DNA from: Burkholderiales bacterium
GTDB lineage: Bacteria; Pseudomonadota; Gammaproteobacteria; Burkholderiales; Burkholderiaceae_C
Length of the DNA: 22,334 nt
NCBI GenBank assembly: GCA_025352345.1
Contig: JANXTP010000270.1
Coordinates: 1-22,334 of the forward strand
Reading direction: 5' to 3'
In this document: one piece after another, positions 14,874 to 21,602 of the stretch
Position numbering within the stretch: the stretch's first letter is position 1
Layout: each line of letters starts with the position of its first letter
Translations under genes and position numbers: made by a program
Notes under the pieces: model-generated
What the model was told of the DNA's origin: nothing
Databases searched by the model: none
Seen by the model: the letters and a program-made list of their open reading frames with translations, nothing else

Positions 14874-15822
14874 GTCCCGCTCTCCTGAGTCCAGTGCAAC
14901 CCGCGTGTCGGGCGCGATTATCGGCGGGGCGCTCAGCAGCGCCTCAGGCCGCTGGCGGGCGTGGCGCCGCTTGGCAGGACTTTCCTGCATCGCCTTGCTG
15001 ATGAGTGGCTGCAGCGCGGTGCGCTTCGGCTACAACCACGCGCCCGACCTGGTGTACTGGTGGTTCGACGGCTATGTCGATTTCAACGACGAGCAGTCCG
15101 AGCGCGCCCGCGAGGCCCTCGACGAGTGGTTCCACTGGCACCGGCGCGTCGAGCTGCCGGTGTACGCCAGCTTGCTGGCCAAGGCCCGTGAGCAGGTGGC
15201 GGGGCCGGTTACCGCGGAACAGGCCTGCCAGTGGTTCGACGAGGCGAACCACCGCTTCGATGCGGCGCTGGAGCGGGCGCTGCCCCGGGTGGCCGAGGTG
15301 GCACGGCGCCTGTCGCCACAGCAGCTCGCGCACCTGGCGCACCAATACGCCGACATCAACGAGGAGCTGGTCGACAACTACCTGCAGCCCGAGGCCGAGG
15401 TCCGGGCGAAGGCCCAGCTCAAGCGTGTGCTCGAACCGATCGAGACGCTCTACGGCCACATGAGCAGCGGCCAGCGCGAGCGCATCGCGGCGCTGGCCGC
15501 GCCAACGCCGTTCGACCCAGCCCGCTGGATCGCCGAGCGGCATCGCCGTCAACAGGACACTTTGCAGACGCTGGCGCGGCTGAGCACCGAGCAGGCCAAC
15601 CAGCAGCAGGCGGTGGAGGCACTGCGCGCGCTGGTGCAGCGCTCCCGCGTGTCACCGAAAGACGACTACCGCGCCTACCAGCAGCGGTTGATCCGGTTCA
15701 ACTGCGGCTTCGCCGCCGAGGTGCACAACCTGACCACGCTGGCGCAGCGCCGTGCCGCTGCCGAGCAGCTGAAAGACTGGGAAGACGACGCGCGGGCCTT
15801 GGCGACGCAAGCCAAACCCTGA
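14872..15822 (+). CDS. DUF6279-type lipoprotein
   Basis: The protein has a lipoprotein signal (RRLAGLSCIALLMSGC, lipidated Cys47 counting from the ATG), then a helix-rich body with LVYWWFDGYVDFNDEQSERAREALDEWFHWHR, the characteristic opening of DUF6279 proteins. The rest is charged and probably coiled-coil. Function is unknown; it should be anchored in the inner or outer membrane. The start is uncertain. The ATG at 14872 shares the CATG tetramer with the glmU start codon on the opposite strand and would give 316 residues with a long n-region. A GTG at 14905 would give 305 residues. Neither has a strong Shine-Dalgarno sequence. Either way its promoter must lie within glmU. Confidence 0.82.
   Translation: MSRSPESSATRVSGAIIGGALSSASGRWRAWRRLAGLSCIALLMSGCSAVRFGYNHAPDLVYWWFDGYVDFNDEQSERAREALDEWFHWHRRVELPVYASLLAKAREQVAGPVTAEQACQWFDEANHRFDAALERALPRVAEVARRLSPQQLAHLAHQYADINEELVDNYLQPEAEVRAKAQLKRVLEPIETLYGHMSSGQRERIAALAAPTPFDPARWIAERHRRQQDTLQTLARLSTEQANQQQAVEALRALVQRSRVSPKDDYRAYQQRLIRFNCGFAAEVHNLTTLAQRRAAAEQLKDWEDDARALATQAKP
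14881..14886 (-). promoter_or_regulatory. Ribosome binding site of glmU
   Basis: AGGAGA on the minus strand, seven bases before the glmU ATG, fixes that start. If the opposite gene starts at 14872 this site lies inside its coding region. Confidence 0.75.
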
Positions 15823-15828
15823 CGACGC

Positions 15829-16443
15829 TCAGCGCTCCAGCGGCGTCATGACGCCGCGCGCTTTCGCATCGGTGCTGGGGAACGGCGTCAATGCGGCCTG
15901 GAACATCGCCGCCATCAGCGCGGGCGTCAGCGGCAGCACCCCATCGCTGCTGGCATGCGTCTCGTAGACCGCCTGGCCACTCTTGCGGTCGCGGATCAGC
16001 ACCGACACCTCGCGCACATAGCGGCGCAAGGTGTCGTCCGGCCCGAAGCCGAAGCCGCGACCGAAACCAGAACCGAAGCCGAGGAACCCGGGGTGTCCGA
16101 AGCGTGAGCGGTAGATCCCACCGTTCCACCAGATCGGGTCGTTGAGCGTTGAAAAATCGGCGGTGATCAGGCGCGTGCCAAGCAGCACCACCACATCGGC
16201 CGTCTGCGCGTCGGCGGCCGGTTTGAACCCGGCAGACTCGATGGCGGTGCGGGCCGCGTCTTCCATGTGCGGCTGATCGGTCTGGTCCTGCTGCGACGGC
16301 AGCCGCTCGAATGCATAGGTGTCGGGTAGCCGATCGACCGGCCAGCTGCCGAAGGTCGACACGTCGCTGCTGACCTGGGTGGCACAGCCACCTGCCGTCA
16401 GCAGGGCGACGAGGCTGATCGCGAGGAGGAGGTGACGGCGCAT
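15829..16443 (-). CDS. DUF4136-type lipoprotein
   Basis: The 204-residue protein begins with a lipoprotein signal ending in the lipobox TAGGC (Cys20). The next segment, FGSWPVDRLPDTYAFERLPSQ, and the later VREVSVLIRDRKSGQAVYETHA fit DUF4136, a family of small periplasmic-facing lipoproteins of unknown function. A Gly/Phe-rich stretch (about 116-134) interrupts the domain, as in many relatives. It starts 14 bases after the ttcA stop on the same strand, so it is probably the last gene of the folM-ttcA unit. Its 3' end lies six bases from the convergent DUF6279 gene. Confidence 0.82.
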   Translation of the reverse strand: MRRHLLLAISLVALLTAGGCATQVSSDVSTFGSWPVDRLPDTYAFERLPSQQDQTDQPHMEDAARTAIESAGFKPAADAQTADVVVLLGTRLITADFSTLNDPIWWNGGIYRSRFGHPGFLGFGSGFGRGFGFGPDDTLRRYVREVSVLIRDRKSGQAVYETHASSDGVLPLTPALMAAMFQAALTPFPSTDAKARGVMTPLER

Positions 16444-16457
16444 GACGGGTCTCTGGT

Positions 16458-17393
16458 TCAGGGCATGGCGTGTGGGCGCAAGGTCATCATGGCCTCGCCC
16501 GTCGATGGCGACGCGCTGCAGGCTTCGTCGTCATCGAACGCGCGGTCTCCATGGGCATCGGCCACGCCTGTGGCTTGGAGTGCAGCGAACGGGAACAGGT
16601 TCCGGTCGGCCAGGTGCGAGGGCACGATGTGCTGCATCGCGCTGAACACGTTCTCGACGCGCCCAGGATGGCGCTTGTCCCACTCGCGCAGCATCTGCTT
16701 GATCTGCACCCGCTGCAGGTTGTCCTGGCTGCCGCACAGCGTGCACGGGATGATCGGGAACTGCCGGTGCTCGGCCCAGCGCTCCAGGTCGGCCTCGGTC
16801 ACATAGGCCAGCGGGCGGATCACAACGTTTTTGCCATCGTCGCTGACCAGCTTCGGCGGCATGCCCTTCATCTTGCTGCCGAAAAACATGTTCATGAACA
16901 GCGTCTGCACGATGTCGTCGCGGTGGTGGCCGAGGGCGATCTTGGTCGCACCGAGTTCACCCGCCACCCGGTACAGGATGCCGCGCCGCAGCCGCGAGCA
17001 CAGCCCGCAGGTCGTCTTGCCCTCGGGGATCACGCGCTTGACGATCGAGTAGGTGTCCTGGTTCTCGATGTGGAACGGCACGCCGACCTTCGCCAGGTAC
17101 TCGGGCAGCACATGCTCTGGAAAGCCGGGCTGCTTCTGGTCGAGGTTGACGGCCACCAGCTCGAAGCGGATCGGCGCGCGCTTTTGCAGGCCGAGCAGGA
17201 TGTCGAGCATCGCGTAGCTGTCTTTGCCACCCGAGACACACACCATCACGCGGTCGCCCTCTTCGATCATGTTGAAGTCGATCACCGCCTGGCCGACCAG
17301 CCGGTGCAAGCGCTTGCTGAGCTTGTTGATCTCGTGCGCGGTCTTGTCTGCCGACGGGGCTACAGCGGGCATGGCGGCTCGAAGGTCGTTCAT
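16458..17393 (-). CDS. ttcA: tRNA 2-thiocytidine(32) synthetase TtcA
   Basis: TtcA is an iron-sulfur, PP-loop ATPase that thiolates cytidine 32 in certain tRNAs. The 311-residue protein has the PP-loop SGGKDS (54-59), the paired cysteines CGLC (129 and 132) and the third ligand region CTLC (217-220), plus the family segment GHHRDDIVQTLFMNMFFG. The last 30 or so residues are a low-complexity tail (DDDEACSASPSTGEAMM). Its start overlaps the stop of the upstream reductase by four bases (ATGA). Cytoplasmic. Confidence 0.97.
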   Translation of the reverse strand: MNDLRAAMPAVAPSADKTAHEINKLSKRLHRLVGQAVIDFNMIEEGDRVMVCVSGGKDSYAMLDILLGLQKRAPIRFELVAVNLDQKQPGFPEHVLPEYLAKVGVPFHIENQDTYSIVKRVIPEGKTTCGLCSRLRRGILYRVAGELGATKIALGHHRDDIVQTLFMNMFFGSKMKGMPPKLVSDDGKNVVIRPLAYVTEADLERWAEHRQFPIIPCTLCGSQDNLQRVQIKQMLREWDKRHPGRVENVFSAMQHIVPSHLADRNLFPFAALQATGVADAHGDRAFDDDEACSASPSTGEAMMTLRPHAMP

Positions 17394-18181
17394 AAAAACG
17401 GAAAGTCTCTGCGCATCGAATTCAAATGAAAGCCCGCATCCACCATCAAGGTGCTGCCGGTGAAGGCCTGATTGGACACCGCGAACGACACGGTGGCCGC
17501 GACCTCCTGCATCGTCGGCAGCTTGTGGGTCAGCGAGCGGTTGGCCATCGCCGGCAGCAGCTGGTCATCGATCAGATCACTGCCCGTGGTCAGGCCCGGC
17601 GCCACACCGACGACGCGCACGCTCGGCGCCAAGGACACGGCCAGCACGCGGGTCAGCAATTCCAGCGCGCCTTTCGACAGCGCGTACGACAGATAGTCCG
17701 GGTTGGGGTTCCAGAGCCGCTGGTCCAGCATGTTGACCACCACGCCCGTGCGGCCACCCGCAGTCGCCAGGTGGGCGTGCAGCTGGCGAGCCAACACCAG
17801 GGCAGCCCCGGCGTTGACGTTCATGTGGGCCGTCAAGCGGGCGTAGTTCAGCCGGGCCACGTTGTCATAATCAAACACGCAGGCGTTGTTGACGAGGGCG
17901 TCCACGCGGCCGAAGCGTTGGACGATGCGAGGGAACAATGCCTCGCATTGGTTTTCGTCGGCCAGATCAGCCTCGAACACCTCCGCCTCGACACCCAAGG
18001 TGGAGATTTCCGCAGCGGTCTCCGCCGCTTGCTGCGGCGAATGGGCGGTGTGGATGGCGATGTCGTAGCCGTCGCGCGCCAGTCGGAGAGCAATCTCGCG
18101 ACCGATGCGTTTGGCGGAGCCGGTGACCAACGCAACGGGTCGTTGCGTGGTGGGCGAACTTTCTTGAAACATGGGTGACAT
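17390..18181 (-). CDS. folM: Short-chain dehydrogenase, FolM/pteridine reductase type
   Basis: The 263-residue SDR has the NADP-binding motif TGSAKRIG (20-27), where Arg follows the glycine-rich turn as in pteridine reductases and FolM, then NNACVFD and the catalytic YALSK (Tyr166, Lys170). MLDQRLWNPNPDYLSYALSKGALE is characteristic of the FolM/PTR1 branch, which reduces dihydromonapterin or dihydrobiopterin. Exact substrate is inferred. Two in-frame ATGs exist (18181 and 18172), and either could be used. In many Burkholderiales a dihydroneopterin aldolase-like folB lies between this gene and ttcA; here the two overlap directly. It is divergent from the MidA-type gene. Confidence 0.85.
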   Translation of the reverse strand: MSPMFQESSPTTQRPVALVTGSAKRIGREIALRLARDGYDIAIHTAHSPQQAAETAAEISTLGVEAEVFEADLADENQCEALFPRIVQRFGRVDALVNNACVFDYDNVARLNYARLTAHMNVNAGAALVLARQLHAHLATAGGRTGVVVNMLDQRLWNPNPDYLSYALSKGALELLTRVLAVSLAPSVRVVGVAPGLTTGSDLIDDQLLPAMANRSLTHKLPTMQEVAATVSFAVSNQAFTGSTLMVDAGFHLNSMRRDFPFL

Positions 18182-18267
18182 CGGCCTGGGTGGGTATTGT
18201 GAAAGACAACGCGCTCAATGTGCCACGGCTGGGTTCTGGCGATGACTGACAAGCGCAGCATCTCACC

Positions 18268-19401
18268 ATGACGGCGCATCCGCTGCCGGCGCTGATCTGT
18301 TCGGTCATTGCACGCCAAGGGGGCTGGATGCCTTTTGATCGTTTCATGGCACTGGCGCTGTATGCGCCGGGCATGGGCTACTACGCCCGCGGTGACCGGC
18401 AGTTCGGCGTGCTGCCGTCGTCGGGCAGCGACTTCGTCACCGCGCCCGAGCTGTCGCCGCTGTTCGGCCGGGCCCTGGCGCGGCAGGTGGCGCAGGCGCT
18501 GGACGGCAGTGCCACCGATGAGGTGTGGGAATTCGGGGCCGGCTCCGGCGTGCTGGCGCGTGAACTGCTGGACACGCTGGGCACACGGGTGAAACGCTAC
18601 ACCATCGTCGATGTGTCGGGCGCGCTGCGCGAGCGGCAGCGCGAGGTGCTGCGCCTGCACCTGGACCGCGTGCGCTGGATCGACGAGTGGCCCGAGACCC
18701 TGCAAGGTGTCGTCGTCGGCAACGAGGTGCTCGACGCGATGCCGGTGCAGCTGCTGCATTTCGACGGGCAGCAGTGGCACGAACGCGGGCTGGCCTTGCG
18801 CGAGGTCGGCAGCGATGCGGTCACCGGCGTGCCGCCATGGGTCTGGGCCGATCGCCGCACCGACTTGAGGCCACCGGTCGATGATCTCGTCAGCTTAGCG
18901 GCTGGCGCGGGCGCCGTGTTCACCACCGAGATCCATCCTCAGGCCGAAGCCTTCATCGCAACGCTGGCCGATCGTCTGCAACGAGGCGCCGCCTTCTTCA
19001 TCGACTACGGTTTTTCCGCCGCTGAGTACTACCACCCGCAGCGCAGCGGCGGCACGCTGATGTGCCACCGCGCCCATCAGGCCGACACCGATCCGCTGGC
19101 CGATGTCGGCGCCAAGGACATCACGGCCCACGTCAACTTCACCGGCATCGCCATGGCCGCGCAGTCGGCCGGTTTGCAGGTGCTGGGTTACACCAGCCAG
19201 GCCCGCTTCCTGATGAACTGCGGCCTGCTCGACCTGCTGCAGGGCGCCGACATCCGCACCGTCGCCAACGCGCAGAAACTGCTGACCGAGCACGAGATGG
19301 GCGAGCTGTTCAAGGTCATCGGTTTTGCGACACAGTGCGATGCCGCCTTCACCGCCTCACCGATCGGATTCACCCATGGCGACCGCACGCACACGCTGTA
19401 A
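18268..19401 (+). CDS. MidA-family class I SAM-dependent methyltransferase
   Basis: The 377-residue protein matches the MidA/NDUFAF7 family: an N-terminal GGWMPFDRFMALALYAPGMGYYARG and SDFVTAPELSPLFGRALA, a SAM-binding glycine loop EFGAGSGVLA (about 89-98), GNEVLDAMPVQ, and FIDYGF. In mitochondria the relative NDUFAF7 methylates a complex I subunit arginine; the bacterial target is not known to me. An in-frame TGA 24 bases upstream limits the start to the ATG at 18268. Its stop lies nine bases before the next gene. Confidence 0.9.
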   Translation: MTAHPLPALICSVIARQGGWMPFDRFMALALYAPGMGYYARGDRQFGVLPSSGSDFVTAPELSPLFGRALARQVAQALDGSATDEVWEFGAGSGVLARELLDTLGTRVKRYTIVDVSGALRERQREVLRLHLDRVRWIDEWPETLQGVVVGNEVLDAMPVQLLHFDGQQWHERGLALREVGSDAVTGVPPWVWADRRTDLRPPVDDLVSLAAGAGAVFTTEIHPQAEAFIATLADRLQRGAAFFIDYGFSAAEYYHPQRSGGTLMCHRAHQADTDPLADVGAKDITAHVNFTGIAMAAQSAGLQVLGYTSQARFLMNCGLLDLLQGADIRTVANAQKLLTEHEMGELFKVIGFATQCDAAFTASPIGFTHGDRTHTL

Positions 19402-19410
19402 GGCCCTGAC

Positions 19411-19605
19411 ATGATCCGCTGGCTGATCGCGATCTTCCTGATCCTGATGGTGTTCACCGGCCTGCACCGCTGGCTGGAGAAGATCGGCCTGGGCCGCCTG
19501 CCCGGTGATTTTCGCTTCCGCCTGTTTGGCCGCGAATTCTTCCTGCCGATCGGCAGCAGCGTGCTGTTGAGTCTGATCGCGTTGGTGCTGGGCAAAGTCC
19601 TGTGA
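19411..19605 (+). CDS. DUF2905 small membrane protein
   Basis: The 64-residue protein has two hydrophobic helices (about 4-17 and 46-62) separated by LEKIGLGRLPGDFRFRLFGREFFLPIGSS, the DUF2905 signature with its GRLPGD motif. It is likely an inner-membrane hairpin; function is unknown. It sits between the methyltransferase and malonyl-CoA synthetase genes, nine bases after the first and overlapping the second by four bases (GTGA), so its translation is tied to both. Confidence 0.9.
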   Translation: MIRWLIAIFLILMVFTGLHRWLEKIGLGRLPGDFRFRLFGREFFLPIGSSVLLSLIALVLGKVL

Positions 19606-21155
19606 CGAACGAGAACCTGTACTGCTCACTGCGCGCGGCCTTTCCGGCCGATCTCGACCGCACCGCCATCGAATGCGTGGCCATCGAGGGTACCGCGGGG
19701 GTTGCGCTTTTCTACACGTGGCGCGACCTCGACCGCGGCAGCGCGATGATCGCGAACCTGCTGGCGTCGCTGGGCCTGCCCGCCGACGCGCGCGTGCTGG
19801 TGCAGACCGACAAGTCGGTCGAGGCGCTGATGCTGTACCTCGCCGTGCTGCGCGCCGGGCTGGTCCATGTGCCGCTGAACGGTGCCTACCAGGCCAGCGA
19901 ACTGAGCTACTTCATCGACAACGCTGCACCGGCAGTGGTGGTGTGTGCATCGCGGGATTTCGGCTGGCTGTCGAAGATCGCGTTTCGCGCGGGCACCACG
20001 CACGTGTACACGCTGGACGACGATCGCCGCGGCAGCCTGCTGCAACGTGCCGCGCATCACGCCGACACGCAGACGCCCCTGCAGCGCTCGGCCGCTGATG
20101 TGGCCAGCATCATCTACACCAGCGGCACCACCGGCCGCAGCAAGGGCGCGATGCTCAGCCACGGCAACCTGCTGAGCAACGCGCAGGTGCTGAAAACGTT
20201 GTGGGCCTGGCGCCCTGAAGCTGACGGCGGCGATGTGCTGATCCATGCGCTGCCGCTGTTCCATGTGCACGGCCTGTTCGTCGCATCGCACGGCGCTTTG
20301 CTCAACGGCAGCAAGATGCTGTGGTTTGCGAAGTTCGATGCGCGTGCCGTCACTGCACGGCTGCCCGAGGCGACGGTGTTCATGGGCGTGCCGACGCTGT
20401 ACGGGCGCCTGCTCGCCGAGCCCTTGTTCAACGCGTGGGCCTGCCGGAACATGCGCCTGTTCATCAGCGGCTCCGCGCCACTGCTGGCCGAGACCTTCCG
20501 CCAGTTCAGCGAGCGCAGCGGCCACACCCTCCTGGAACGCTACGGCATGAGCGAGACGGTGATGTTGACGTCCAACCCTTACGAGCCGGTGCAGGGGCGC
20601 ATTGCCGGTACCGTCGGCTTCGCGCTGCCGGGGGTGGGCCTGCGGGTGTCGTGTGCCGAGGGCAGCAAAGGCGAGCCCATCGGTGCCGTCGAGGTGCGTG
20701 GCCCCAGCGTGTTCCAAGGCTACTGGCGCATGCCGGAGAAGACAGCGGAAGAGTTCACGGCCGATGGCTGGTTCAAGACCGGCGATGTCGGACATCTTGA
20801 TGCGCAGGGCCGGCTGACGCTGATCGGGCGCACCAAGGACCTGATCATCACCGGCGGCTACAACGTCTACCCGGCTGAGGTCGAGGGCTACCTGAACGAG
20901 CTGCCGGGTATCGGCGAGAGTGCGGTGATCGGGGTGCCACATCCCGACTTCGGCGAAGCTGTGGTCGCGGTGCTGGTGCCGCGCGCGGGCGCCAGCGTGG
21001 ACGCCGCTGCCTGCATTGCGGCGCTGAAGCAGCGCATCGCCAGCTTCAAGGTGCCCAAGCAGGTCATCGTGGTTGACCAACTGCCGCGCAACGCGATGGG
21101 CAAGGTGCAGAAGGCGTTGCTGCGCGAGCAGCACCGGGCGCTGTTCGTCCGCTGA
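19602..21155 (+). CDS. matB: Malonyl-CoA synthetase (MatB-like acyl-CoA ligase)
   Basis: The enzyme joins malonate and CoA with ATP. The 517-residue ANL-family protein has YTSGTTGRSKGAMLSH (about 171), YGMSET (about 314), WFKTGDVG (about 390), GRTKDLIITGGYNVYP, and catalytic Lys501 in PRNAMGKVQK. The segment TSNPYEPVQGRIAGTVGFALPG is typical of malonyl-CoA synthetases rather than FadD-like ligases. The start is GTG at 19602, overlapping the DUF2905 stop. No malonate decarboxylase or dct-type transporter gene is adjacent, so the malonate source is not shown. A different dicarboxylate or medium-chain acid remains possible. Confidence 0.85.
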   Translation: MTNENLYCSLRAAFPADLDRTAIECVAIEGTAGVALFYTWRDLDRGSAMIANLLASLGLPADARVLVQTDKSVEALMLYLAVLRAGLVHVPLNGAYQASELSYFIDNAAPAVVVCASRDFGWLSKIAFRAGTTHVYTLDDDRRGSLLQRAAHHADTQTPLQRSAADVASIIYTSGTTGRSKGAMLSHGNLLSNAQVLKTLWAWRPEADGGDVLIHALPLFHVHGLFVASHGALLNGSKMLWFAKFDARAVTARLPEATVFMGVPTLYGRLLAEPLFNAWACRNMRLFISGSAPLLAETFRQFSERSGHTLLERYGMSETVMLTSNPYEPVQGRIAGTVGFALPGVGLRVSCAEGSKGEPIGAVEVRGPSVFQGYWRMPEKTAEEFTADGWFKTGDVGHLDAQGRLTLIGRTKDLIITGGYNVYPAEVEGYLNELPGIGESAVIGVPHPDFGEAVVAVLVPRAGASVDAAACIAALKQRIASFKVPKQVIVVDQLPRNAMGKVQKALLREQHRALFVR

Positions 21156-21200
21156 TGCGGCTTACTCTTCTATTGCTGTCCGCTTGCAAGCCTGTGCGCG

Positions 21201-21336
21201 CTGCTGCCGAGGGCATGGGCTGACCGGCTCCGCTCATGTCCTCCAGGCCGGGTCACCTGCCAAACGCTTCGGGTCAGGCTGATCCGGCCTTCCTCCTTAC
21301 TTCGCTGCGCCGGTCAACCCATGCCCTCGGCAGCAG
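21201..21336 (-). repeat. Structured palindromic element, copy A (minus orientation)
   Basis: The 28-base arms 21201-21228 and 21309-21336 are complementary at 27 of 28 positions. Inside, a second stem (21245-21251 with 21284-21290, seven pairs) closes a 32-base loop. Between the stems lie two strands shared with copy B. Read on the minus strand they are AGCGAAGTAAGGAGGA (21291-21306) and GGAGGACATGAGCG (21231-21244). The remaining mismatch in the arms becomes a G-U pair when read on the minus strand. Confidence 0.75.
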
Positions 21337-21372
21337 GCACCGTTGTCGCATGCGAAGGTATTCAAACCCCAG

Positions 21373-21386
21373 AACACTTCGGTGTT
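21373..21386 (+). repeat. Small UUCG-loop hairpin
   Basis: AACAC and GTGTT flank TTCG, giving a C(UUCG)G tetraloop, among the most stable in RNA. It lies between repeat copies A and B. With no T-run following, it is not a standard terminator. Confidence 0.5.
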
Positions 21387-21391
21387 TGTTG

Positions 21392-21495
21392 GAGCGCTGC
21401 GGCGGGTCGTTGTGTGGAGCGAAGTAAAGGAGGAGGGCCGAGTCTTTTCCGGCCCGGGGGACATGAGCGCAACACGGCGACTCGGCGCAGTGCTC
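21392..21495 (+). repeat. Structured palindromic element, copy B (plus orientation)
   Basis: Arms 21392-21409 and 21478-21495 pair at 15 Watson-Crick plus two G-U positions of 18. An inner stem, GGGCCG (21435-21440) with CGGCCC (21450-21455), closes a nine-base loop. The strands between, AGCGAAGTAAAGGAGGA (21418-21434) and GGGGGACATGAGCG (21456-21469), are nearly the same as in copy A although the arms are unrelated. It is on the opposite strand to copy A. Confidence 0.7.
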
Positions 21496-21547
21496 GCAAG
21501 TTGACCTCGGACAAAAAGACCGCACATCGCAGATGTAGCGCGCCAAC

Positions 21548-21582
21548 AAAAAAGCCGCCGGGTCTCGCGACCCGGCGGCTTT
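21548..21582 (-). terminator. Intrinsic terminator of the MFS transporter gene
   Basis: GCCGCCGGGTC (21554-21564) and GACCCGGCGGC (21569-21579) form a perfect 11-bp stem with loop TCGC, extended by three A-T pairs. On the minus strand it is followed by six T residues (A-run 21548-21553). It lies 20 bases downstream of the MFS stop codon. On the plus strand only three T follow, so it may end transcription from matB less efficiently. Confidence 0.93.
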
Positions 21583-21602
21583 GTGCTTCCAAGCTCTGAG
21601 GA

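Larger units (their letters stand above)
21156..21602. other. 447-bp gene-free stretch between convergent genes
   Basis: No reading frame here looks coding: the overlapping frames have mixed, atypical composition and match no family I know. The stretch holds two structured repeat copies (21201-21336 and 21392-21495), a 10-bp palindrome TCGCATGCGA at 21346-21355, a small hairpin AACAC-TTCG-GTGTT at 21373-21386 with a UUCG-type loop, and the MFS gene terminator at 21548-21582. No obvious intrinsic terminator serves matB. Confidence 0.75.

Noticed and set aside
18182..18267. Minus-strand promoter TTGAGC with a TACCCA -10 for the folM-like gene
   Set aside because: The -10 match is too poor to annotate.
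19626..21134. Minus-strand open frame of 502 codons opposite matB
   Set aside because: Antisense to a complete acyl-CoA ligase gene; no domain recognised.
21321..21599. Plus-strand open frame of 92 codons in the gene-free stretch
   Set aside because: No ribosome binding site or family match, and it reads through the hairpin structures and the terminator.
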